Shown here one piece after another: positions 1 through 5,075 of a stretch of 5,075 nucleotides of DNA. The DNA is from Bacteroidales bacterium (lineage in GTDB: Bacteria; Bacteroidota; Bacteroidia; Bacteroidales; Azobacteroidaceae): assembly GCA_020860885.1 (NCBI GenBank), contig JAJBTS010000383.1, positions 1 through 5,075 of the forward strand, given 5' to 3'. How positions within the stretch are numbered: the stretch's first letter is position 1; each line of letters opens with the position of its first letter. The notes under the pieces were generated by a model. That model was not told the origin of the DNA, ran no database searches, and saw nothing but the letters and a program-made list of their open reading frames with translations. Position numbers and translations under genes: made by a program.

Positions 1-82
1 AATTTATCATGTAAAGATTCATTCATAGAAAATAATCTTCCAGTACATACGAAGGAGTATGAATTTTATTTAAATCAATCAT
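1..82 (-). pseudogene. Possible 5' end of a carboxynorspermidine decarboxylase gene (NspC-like), interrupted by a stop and cut by the window edge
   Basis: From an ATG at 82-80 the minus strand encodes MIDLNKIHTPSYVLEDYFL, then TGA (25-23), then M-N-L-Y-M-I-N up to the edge. The pattern I..(T/S)P.Y(V/I)(L/M)E(E/D)..L..NL..I is how I remember the N-terminus of Bacteroidota NspC, a PLP-dependent fold-III decarboxylase that converts carboxynorspermidine or carboxyspermidine to the polyamine. The TGA sits exactly where family members carry Arg, and the conserved N-L follows in the same frame, so one CGA-to-TGA change would explain it. The PLP lysine and the rest of the enzyme would lie outside the window. 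A consensus promoter sits about 29 bases upstream of this ATG. Alternatives are a sequencing error, a real start further down (ATG at 26-24 in another frame, reading M-N-E-S-L-H-D-K, or ATG at 22-20), or chance resemblance. The visible stretch is short, so identity is tentative. Confidence 0.45.
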
Positions 83-110
83 AATAATGACGAATGATAA
101 TAAAACGCTG

Positions 111-140
111 CAAAGTTAAATGTTTCTTTTATATTTCAAA
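111..140 (-). promoter_or_regulatory. Bacteroidota-type promoter reading leftwards
   Basis: On the minus strand, TTTG (140-137) is followed by an 18-base spacer and then TAACTTTG (118-111). The second element matches the Bacteroidota -7 consensus TAnnTTTG exactly, and the first matches the -33 TTTG element. The spacer is about one base shorter than the usual range. The predicted start of transcription is near 105, giving a leader of about 23 bases before the ATG at 82. I found no other TAnnTTTG on the minus strand of this window, which makes the match more notable. It probably drives the gene that leaves the left edge, independently of the run of genes to the right. Confidence 0.6.
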
Positions 141-238
141 GTACATTTAATAATGCATACAACTGAAAGAACAGGGATAAAACGATTTTGTTTAGTTCAG
201 GAAGGTTATTTTAGTCTGCTGTTATATTAAAATAAATC

Positions 239-261
239 TTTTCCAGTAACTTTGTGGAAAA
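239..261 (-). terminator. Weak hairpin downstream of the PhzF gene, possible terminator
   Basis: A perfect 7-base inverted repeat, TTTTCCA (239-245) and TGGAAAA (255-261), encloses a 9-base loop and lies 42 bases beyond the PhzF stop codon. On the transcribed strand it is followed by T-rich sequence (TTTATTTT), but not by an unbroken T run. Only two of the seven pairs are G-C, so the hairpin would be weak. Its position between the end of the gene run and the next promoter is what one expects of a terminator. The rest of 141-303 is AT-rich, and I see no gene or repeat in it. Confidence 0.25.
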
Positions 262-303
262 TCCAGCTGTTTTTATGAGCTTACCTAATAATTATTTATT
301 GGT

Positions 304-1101
304 TTATATTTTCAGCTCCGCTTGAAACACAGTTACTGCTTTACCACAGATTTCAACTCTGTCGTTCCCAACCCGTTTCACTCTTAATCTTCCGGACCTT
401 GAAGATAATTGTAAAGAATTCATCTCTGATTTACCCAGTTTGTTACTCCACAAAGGGATCAGGGCACAGTGTAGGGAGCCGGTAACGGGATCTTCATTAA
501 TGCCGGAAATGGGAGCAAAACACCTGAGTACAAAATCGGTCTCTACGCGTTTACTCTCTGCTGTAATCACCAGGTGTCCCATTCCATTGCCGATTAACTT
601 TTCAAAATCAGGGTTTGCATGTTCTATATCCGTTTCCGAAGGGGCGATGGCAATCATCCAGTTATACAGGCTGGAATAGGTTTCCACCGGTTCAAAACCG
701 ACGTATTCTTGGAAACCGGAAGGCGTTTCGATCTTTCTTAAAGGATACTTTGGGAAATTCATACAAATCCATTCGTCCTGCTTGTTAATGGCCAAATCGG
801 CTCCTTTGGCTTTTAAAAAGAGAGTTTCATCCGGATTCTTCAATCCCAGTTCATAGATAATATGAGCGCTTGACAAGGTTGCATGTCCGCATAAAGGAAC
901 CTCCATGGTTGGAGTAAAATAACGTATCCGAAAATTATCACCTTCGGGAAAGAGAAAAGCGGTTTCAGATAAATTCATTTCCATGGCAATATTCTGCATG
1001 AATTTCGTTGATATATCTTCATCCCCTAGCATGACAGCCGCCGGATTTCCCTTAAAGGGTTCCCCGGTAAAAGCATCCACCTGGTATATTGTTTTTTTCA
1101 T
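304..1101 (-). CDS. PhzF-family isomerase-like protein
   Basis: This 265-residue protein has the usual length and motifs of the PhzF/YddE/YHI9 family, a two-lobed fold related to diaminopimelate epimerase. The N-terminal lobe has D-A-F-T with G-N-P-A-A (residues 9-22), N-L-S-E-T-A-F (43-49) with the catalytic-type Glu46, and F-T-P-T-M-E-V-P-L-C-G-H-A-T (62-75). The C-terminal lobe has the family signature R-C-F-A-P ... E-D-P-V-T-G-S-L-H-C (193-212) and a final S-G-R-L-R-V strand. Characterised PhzF isomerises a dihydroanthranilate in phenazine synthesis. No phenazine genes are nearby, so this member's substrate is unknown and a phenazine role should not be assumed. It has no signal peptide and is presumably a cytoplasmic dimer. 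The ATG follows a very A-rich leader (1102-1116), and an in-frame TGA upstream excludes a longer form. It lies 89 bases after the acetyltransferase gene, so co-transcription is uncertain. Confidence 0.93.
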   Translation of the reverse strand: MKKTIYQVDAFTGEPFKGNPAAVMLGDEDISTKFMQNIAMEMNLSETAFLFPEGDNFRIRYFTPTMEVPLCGHATLSSAHIIYELGLKNPDETLFLKAKGADLAINKQDEWICMNFPKYPLRKIETPSGFQEYVGFEPVETYSSLYNWMIAIAPSETDIEHANPDFEKLIGNGMGHLVITAESKRVETDFVLRCFAPISGINEDPVTGSLHCALIPLWSNKLGKSEMNSLQLSSRSGRLRVKRVGNDRVEICGKAVTVFQAELKI

Positions 1102-1190
1102 TTCTTTTTGTTTTTTAAATCTCCTTGCTCAATCATTATCCCGAAAGCAAATCTTATCAGGCGTATAAGTTGTTGAGCTTTATCAATTTC

Positions 1191-1625
1191 TTAAAATACC
1201 AAGTCACAGTTTTGTTCAGTACCATCAATCTCTGCTCCTAATTTCTTATAGAAATCCATAGCCCGGTTATTCCAGGCGGAAACCTGCCAGCGCAATTTGT
1301 GGCAACCTTCTTCTTTTGCATACTGTATGACTTTATTGATCAGTTGCGTTCCCAGACCCATTCCCCTGAATTCAGGTTTTACATACAAATCATCCATATA
1401 CAACGATTTTCCTATCCAGGTAAAATAACAGAAAAAGTAGGTGGCATAACCTACAATTTTGTTGTCGGGAGTCTCAATGACCCAGCCGTTGAAATTTTTT
1501 TTTTCGGCTTTCATCCGTTCCACTGAGTTGACCATTTTCTCCGGATGATTTTCAAATTCAGCCAACTCCATAATGAGAGCGTTGATTTGTTCAAAATCAG
1601 ATTCTGATATTTTTCGTATGTTCAT
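1191..1625 (-). CDS. GNAT N-acetyltransferase, SSAT-like group
   Basis: This 144-residue single-domain enzyme would transfer acetyl from acetyl-CoA to an amine. The core strand-loop Y-M-D-D-L-Y-V-K-P-E-F (76-86) leads into the acetyl-CoA pyrophosphate loop R-G-M-G-L-G (87-92). The motif B region follows, V-S-A-W-N-N-R-A-M-D-F-Y-K-K-L-G-A (115-131), with the conserved Asn and Tyr. The combination S-L-Y-x-(D/E)-D-(L/I)-Y-V-x-P-E-(F/Y)-R-G-x-G-(L/I)-G with W-N-x-R-A-M resembles spermidine/spermine acetyltransferase (SSAT) and thialysine acetyltransferases. A polyamine or lysine-analogue substrate is therefore plausible but not shown. The start is the ATG at 1625, 17 bases after the uvrD stop, which suggests the same transcript. 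A run of ten A residues on the coding strand (+ strand T run at 1495-1504) lies at codons 41-44, an unusual place for slippage. The reading frame is intact. Confidence 0.92.
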   Translation of the reverse strand: MNIRKISESDFEQINALIMELAEFENHPEKMVNSVERMKAEKKNFNGWVIETPDNKIVGYATYFFCYFTWIGKSLYMDDLYVKPEFRGMGLGTQLINKVIQYAKEEGCHKLRWQVSAWNNRAMDFYKKLGAEIDGTEQNCDLVF

Positions 1626-1642
1626 ATTTAAAGCATATGGAT

Positions 1643-3940
1643 TTAAAGTATAGTAAACCGGGCGAATTTTAATAGCAATTGTTTTTTACCGAAGCTATCG
1701 AATTCTACGGTAGCTTTCGCATTCTCTCCGGTTCCGGAAAGTTCGGTGACTTTGCCAATACCAAAGCGTTCGTGCTGTATGGTATTGCCTACTTTCAAAT
1801 CGCCTATATTTTGTACGGGAATGTTCACATTCGCATCGTTAATCCTGGATAGTTTGCGTGGGTTGGTGTATAATTCTTTTTCCGGTAAAGCCGTTTTGCC
1901 TGAATACATGCTACCGGAACGACTCATTTTGTCGAAACTTGTCGTTGGGGTATCTATTCTTTCAAAAGCCAGGTCAGCAGGCAAGCGCAGATATTGTTTA
2001 TCAATATCTTTGATAAATCTGCTGGGAGAACTTATTTTGGATTGTCCGTTGTGAAACCGGCTTTTGGCATACGTCAAGATAGCATTTTCTTCCGCTCTGG
2101 TGATCGCTACATAAAACAGGCGGCGTTCTTCTTCTATTTCTTTAGGATTGCGTTTGCACATTTCCGAAGGAAAAAGGTCTTCTTCCAGCCCTACCACGAA
2201 AACATTCTTAAATTCCAGTCCTTTGGCGGAATGGATAGTCATCATTGTGACGCGGCTGCTGTCTTCCCCTTTTTCCGTATCCTGATCCGTGAGAAGTGAG
2301 ATTTCAGACAGGAAATCGCTTACCCGGATCTCCTCATTCCCTTCTTCCTGTCGTACGGATACAAATTCATACAGGCTGTTAATGAGTTCTTCTATATTTT
2401 GAATGCGGCTCAACCCTTCGGGAGTTTTGTCTGCATACAAATCGGTAATCATCCCTGTTTCTCTCACAACCCTGCTTCCGACTTCATAAGCATTGTGTTC
2501 CTGGTTGTATTCCATCAGCCCGTTCATCAGGTTTTTGAATCCATCCAGCTTTTTCAGTGTTCCGCTATGGATGCTCAGGTTGTAATCCAGAGGATTACTT
2601 ATTACTTCCCACAGGCTCACACCATACAAACCTGCTGCAGAAGTAATTTTTTTGAGTGTCGTATCTCCAATTCCCCGGGAAGGATAATTGATTATCCGCT
2701 TGAAAGCTTCTTCGTCGTTAGGATTGGCAATCAAACGAAGGTAAGCGATCACATCTTTCACTTCTTTACGCTGGTAAAAAGAAAGACCTCCGTATATTTT
2801 GTAAGGAATATTTATTTTGCGAAGGGCCTCTTCAAAGATGCGGCTCTGTGAGTTTGTGCGGTAAAGGATTGCAAAATCTTTGTATTCGTATTTACTGACC
2901 ATCCGCATTTCTGCGATTCGGGAAGCCACATTGAATCCTTCTTCATAATCGGAATAAGCGCTGACCACATGAATCTTTTCTCCCAGGCTGTTTTCCGAAT
3001 AAACCGTTTTAGGTATTTGTTCTTTATTTTTTTCTATCAGTGAATTTGCAGCATTTACAATCGTTTGAGTAGAACGGTAATTCTGCTCCAGCTTAAATAG
3101 TTTGGATTCGGGATATGTTTTCCTGAAATTAAGAATATTTCCAATGTTTGCTCCACGGAAAGAGTAGATGCTCTGGGCATCATCTCCTACCACGCATACA
3201 CGATGATGGTCGGCAGCCAATTGTGTTACGATGGCATGTTGAACAGAATTGGTATCCTGATATTCATCCACCAGAATAAACCGGAACTGGTTCCTGTATC
3301 GCTCAATAACCTCCGGATAATCTTTGAATAAAAGGTAAATATAGAGCAATAAATCATCGAAATCCATGGCATTGGCAGCTTTGCAGCGGTTCCAGTAAGA
3401 AGAATATATTTCGTGCGTCCTGGGTTTCTTATTGTGTAGGTCGTCTGCTATCAGCTCTCTGTCCCTTTCGTACATTTCAGGAGTTATCAAAGCATTTTTA
3501 GCTTTCGAGATATGCGACTGTATGCTCCCCGGTTTATAGATTTTGTCGTCTAATTCTTTCTCTTTGATGATTGTTTTAATCAGATTTTTAGAATCCTGCG
3601 AATCATACACTGTAAAATCGGAAGAGAATCCGGTTTTCTCCGATTCTCTTCTTAATATTCTTGAAAATATGGAATGGAAAGTACCCATCCATAAGCGTCT
3701 GGCGAGATCTTCTCCTACTATTTCCCCGATACGGGATTTCATTTCCCGGGCGGCTTTATTGGTAAAAGTTAAAGCCAGGATGTTGTAAGGGGAAATCCCG
3801 TTCTGTAGTAAATAAGCAATTTTGAAAGTTAGTACACGTGTTTTGCCGGAGCCAGCTCCGGCGATGACTAAACTGGGTCCTTCGTTGTAGAGGACAGCTT
3901 CGCGTTGACTTTCATTGAGCTGCTGAAGAAGTTTATCCAT
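1643..3940 (-). CDS. uvrD: UvrD/PcrA-type ATP-dependent DNA helicase
   Basis: This 765-residue superfamily 1A 3'-to-5' helicase would act in nucleotide excision repair, mismatch repair and removal of proteins from DNA. All helicase motifs are present: Q motif L-N-E-S-Q-R-E-A-V (8-16), Walker A A-G-A-G-S-G-K-T (27-34), Ia T-F-T-N-K-A-A-R-E-M (58-67), Ib G-T-F-H-S (86-90), II V-D-E-Y-Q-D-T-N (224-231), III G-D-D-A-Q-S-I-Y (252-259), IV Q-N-Y-R-S-T (286-291), V T-I-H-S-A-K-G-L-E-F (568-577) and VI R-R-L-F-Y-V-A-I-T-R (606-615) with the arginine finger. The 2B domain has F-Y-Q-R-K-E-V-K-D (388-396) and a hairpin-like R-G-I-G-D-T-T (422-428). The C-terminus (about 707-765) is a Tudor-like domain with H-E-R-F-G-I-G-K-V, which in PcrA/UvrD binds RNA polymerase. 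The protein is slightly longer than E. coli UvrD (720), mostly through the linker before the Tudor part. No RecB nuclease domain is present. It starts 3 bases after the ridA stop. UvrD and PcrA cannot be separated by sequence here. Confidence 0.97.
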   Translation of the reverse strand: MDKLLQQLNESQREAVLYNEGPSLVIAGAGSGKTRVLTFKIAYLLQNGISPYNILALTFTNKAAREMKSRIGEIVGEDLARRLWMGTFHSIFSRILRRESEKTGFSSDFTVYDSQDSKNLIKTIIKEKELDDKIYKPGSIQSHISKAKNALITPEMYERDRELIADDLHNKKPRTHEIYSSYWNRCKAANAMDFDDLLLYIYLLFKDYPEVIERYRNQFRFILVDEYQDTNSVQHAIVTQLAADHHRVCVVGDDAQSIYSFRGANIGNILNFRKTYPESKLFKLEQNYRSTQTIVNAANSLIEKNKEQIPKTVYSENSLGEKIHVVSAYSDYEEGFNVASRIAEMRMVSKYEYKDFAILYRTNSQSRIFEEALRKINIPYKIYGGLSFYQRKEVKDVIAYLRLIANPNDEEAFKRIINYPSRGIGDTTLKKITSAAGLYGVSLWEVISNPLDYNLSIHSGTLKKLDGFKNLMNGLMEYNQEHNAYEVGSRVVRETGMITDLYADKTPEGLSRIQNIEELINSLYEFVSVRQEEGNEEIRVSDFLSEISLLTDQDTEKGEDSSRVTMMTIHSAKGLEFKNVFVVGLEEDLFPSEMCKRNPKEIEEERRLFYVAITRAEENAILTYAKSRFHNGQSKISSPSRFIKDIDKQYLRLPADLAFERIDTPTTSFDKMSRSGSMYSGKTALPEKELYTNPRKLSRINDANVNIPVQNIGDLKVGNTIQHERFGIGKVTELSGTGENAKATVEFDSFGKKQLLLKFARFTIL

Positions 3941-3943
3941 TTT

Positions 3944-4324
3944 TTAGTCTATAGAAGCAATTACTTCGATTTCCACCAGTGCGTTTTTCGGCAGTGTTTT
4001 TACGGCTACGGCAGAACGTGCAGGATAGGGTTCGTTGAACTGTTTTGAATACACTTCGTTCATAGCTCCGAAATCAGCCATATCGTATAAAAAGACAGTT
4101 GTTTTTATAACATTATCCAACGTTAAATTAACTTCAGCCAACAAAGCTTTGATGTTTTTGAAAGCCTGTTCCGTTTGTTCCGAAACCGATTCGGATACGA
4201 ATTCTCCGGTAGCAGGATCCATTCCAAGTTGCCCGGATAAAAACACTAAGTTTCCTTTTTTTATTCCTTGTGAATAAGGTCCGATAGCTGCTGGAGCTTT
4301 GGATGTATTGATTCTTTCTTTCAT
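3944..4324 (-). CDS. ridA: RidA-family 2-iminobutanoate/2-iminopropanoate deaminase
   Basis: This 126-residue protein is of standard length for RidA (YjgF/YER057c/UK114 family), a trimeric cytoplasmic enzyme. RidA hydrolyses reactive enamines and imines such as 2-aminoacrylate, which PLP enzymes release, to harmless keto acids and ammonia. The sequence shows A-P-A-A-I-G-P-Y-S-Q-G (10-20) with Tyr17, L-S-G-Q-L (29-33) with Ser30, T-T-V-F-L-Y-D-M-A-D-F (75-85), and the C-terminal signature P-A-R-S-A-V-A-V-K-T-L-P-K (101-113) followed by V-E-I-E (117-120). Arg103 and Glu118 correspond to E. coli Arg105 and Glu120, the residues that bind the carboxylate and activate water, so the active deaminase subgroup is likely. 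The position of E. coli Cys107 is Ala105, a substitution I expect to be tolerated. It lies 39 bases after rlmB and 3 bases before uvrD, so translational coupling with uvrD is likely. The ATG at 4324 has an A-rich leader and no Shine-Dalgarno site. Confidence 0.96.
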   Translation of the reverse strand: MKERINTSKAPAAIGPYSQGIKKGNLVFLSGQLGMDPATGEFVSESVSEQTEQAFKNIKALLAEVNLTLDNVIKTTVFLYDMADFGAMNEVYSKQFNEPYPARSAVAVKTLPKNALVEIEVIASID

Positions 4325-4351
4325 ATTCTTGTTTCTTTAATTTATATGATA

Positions 4352-4372
4352 ACTGTTCACTGTTTACTGTTC
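4352..4372. repeat. Three tandem copies of a heptamer, ACTGTTY, overlapping the rlmB stop codon
   Basis: On the + strand the copies are ACTGTTC (4352-4358), ACTGTTT (4359-4365) and ACTGTTC (4366-4372), differing only at the last base. The rlmB stop codon (4366-4364) and its last two codons lie inside the array, and the remainder fills the front of the gap before ridA. The array has no dyad symmetry, so it is not a terminator. It could be a small direct-repeat binding site, a member of a dispersed intergenic repeat family, or chance. Confidence 0.6.
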
Positions 4373-5075
4373 CCGTTGCCTTACCACTTCATACATCAAT
4401 ACAGCGGCAGCAGCAGAAACATTTAAGGATGCAATATTACCGAGGATAGGTATTTTGATCATCTCGTCGCAAATACGAAGGTTATCCATAGAAATACCCA
4501 TATCTTCTCCGCCCATAACAATGGCAATAGGATCTGTGTAGTTTCCCTGCGTATAGTTGGTTTCCGCTTTTTCTGTCGCAGCAAACACTTTGTATCCGCA
4601 ATTTTTAAGGAACTTAATCGCTTCTGTGATGCTGGCCTCTTTGCATACCGGCAAGGACAACAAAGCTCCTGCGGATGTTTTCACTGCATCGGCGTTTACC
4701 GATACACTGTTTCTCGCCGGGATAACGATTGCATCTACTCCTGCACATTCGCACGTTCTCGCTATAGCTCCAAAATTACGGACATCCGTAATCCCGTCCA
4801 GTAAAAGTATAAAAGGATTTTTTCCTTCTTCGTATAAGAAAGGAACAATATCCTCCAGTGTCTGGTAAGTTACGGCAGAAATAAACGCAATAACCCCCTG
4901 GTGATTCTTTCGTGTAAGCCGGTCCAGCTTTTCCTGGGGAACTCTCTGGATAGGAATATGCGTACTTTTTACAATATTGAATAACTCCCGTGCCAAATCG
5001 TTTTGCAAATCCAGGCGCATCAATATCTTATCTACTTCTTTGCCTGGCTTAATTGATTCTATTACAGCACGACTG
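4364..5075 (-). CDS. rlmB: 23S rRNA (guanosine-2'-O-)-methyltransferase RlmB, TrmH/SpoU family, 5'-partial
   Basis: RlmB of E. coli uses S-adenosylmethionine to methylate the 2'-O of G2251 in the peptidyl-transferase P loop of 23S rRNA. About 236 residues are visible, against 243 for E. coli RlmB. An L30e-like substrate-binding part contains R-V-P-Q-E-K-L-D-R-L and K-N-H-Q-G-V-I-A-F (about 44-64, counted from the first full codon at the edge). The SPOUT trefoil-knot domain carries motif 1 D-V-R-N-F-G-A-I-A-R-T (97-107, with Asn100 and Arg106), motif 2 I-V-M-G-G-E-D-M-G-I (185-194) and motif 3 I-P-I-L-G-N-I-A-S-L-N-V-S (208-220). The frame is open beyond an apparent TTG start at 5023 up to the edge, reading S-R-A-V-I-E-S-I-K-P-G-K-E-V-D-K-I-L, which is the expected family N-terminus. 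The true start therefore lies outside the window, roughly 10 codons away. Exact target specificity within the TrmH group is inferred, not proven. Confidence 0.94.
   Translation of the reverse strand, partial: SRAVIESIKPGKEVDKILMRLDLQNDLARELFNIVKSTHIPIQRVPQEKLDRLTRKNHQGVIAFISAVTYQTLEDIVPFLYEEGKNPFILLLDGITDVRNFGAIARTCECAGVDAIVIPARNSVSVNADAVKTSAGALLSLPVCKEASITEAIKFLKNCGYKVFAATEKAETNYTQGNYTDPIAIVMGGEDMGISMDNLRICDEMIKIPILGNIASLNVSAAAAVLMYEVVRQREQ

Noticed and set aside
440..679. Open frame of 79 codons on the + strand within the PhzF gene
   Set aside because: It is antisense to a well-supported gene, shows no recognisable motif and has no start signals; it is a shadow frame.
304..1101. A phenazine biosynthesis cluster suggested by the PhzF-like protein
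   Set aside because: No other phz genes are present, and PhzF-family proteins of unknown substrate are widespread in bacteria without phenazines.
1148..1157. Possible -7 box AAGATTTG for a PhzF gene promoter
   Set aside because: It misses the first T of TAnnTTTG and no TTTG or TTG lies at the correct distance upstream, so it falls below what I would annotate.
1..1625. A polyamine gene cluster made of the NspC-like fragment and the SSAT-like acetyltransferase
   Set aside because: The two are separated by the PhzF gene and an independent promoter, and the acetyltransferase substrate is unknown, so the link is only suggestive.
1746..2851. Several + strand open frames of 100-150 codons opposite uvrD
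   Set aside because: All overlap the helicase on the opposite strand, with odd composition (many Phe, Ser and His) and no domain pattern. They arise from codon bias of the real gene.
4557..4868. + strand open frame of 103 codons opposite rlmB
   Set aside because: It lies across SPOUT motif 1 and neighbouring rlmB coding sequence on the other strand and has no motif of its own.
1..5075. Defence system, mobile element or CRISPR array
   Set aside because: No transposase, integrase, terminal repeats, spaced repeats or effector domains were seen. The UvrD-like helicase has the complete ordinary repair-helicase architecture, including the Tudor tail, with no nuclease fusion.

Overview
The window reads as a piece of a Bacteroidota chromosome, most likely order Bacteroidales. 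The evidence is a moderately AT-rich composition, A-rich leaders in place of clear Shine-Dalgarno sites, TAA stops on all five main genes, a promoter matching the Bacteroidota TTTG / TAnnTTTG consensus, and a UvrD-type helicase and RlmB methyltransferase that closely resemble the Bacteroides-type proteins I remember. I ran no database search, so lineage and product names rest on motif reading and recalled family sequences.

Every supported gene lies on the minus strand, so transcription runs from right to left. Starting at the right edge: an rRNA 2'-O-methyltransferase of the RlmB type (4364 to the edge, 5' end cut off), a RidA enamine/imine deaminase (3944-4324), a UvrD/PcrA superfamily 1 DNA helicase (1643-3940), a small GNAT acetyltransferase of the SSAT-like group (1191-1625) and a PhzF-like protein (304-1101). 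The ridA-uvrD gap is 3 bases, the uvrD-GNAT gap 17 and the rlmB-ridA gap 39, so these four are probably co-transcribed. The 89-base gap before the PhzF gene leaves open whether it belongs to the same transcript. The genes look like a housekeeping and metabolic run (ribosome modification, metabolite damage control, DNA repair, small-molecule acetylation), not one dedicated pathway.

The left end, 1-303, appears non-coding at first sight but is not empty. A clear Bacteroidota-type promoter on the minus strand (111-140) points at a short reading frame starting at 82. Its 19 residues look like the N-terminus of carboxynorspermidine decarboxylase (NspC), an enzyme of sym-homospermidine/spermidine synthesis. 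A TGA stop interrupts the frame at codon 20, and the similarity resumes without a gap after it. This is the most interesting item in the window: a possible nonsense-mutated or misread nspC gene running off the left edge.

I see no CRISPR array, insertion sequence, tRNA, rRNA, phage or defence genes, and no convincing new system. Smaller curiosities are a run of ten A residues inside the acetyltransferase gene and a three-copy heptamer repeat that overlaps the rlmB stop codon.
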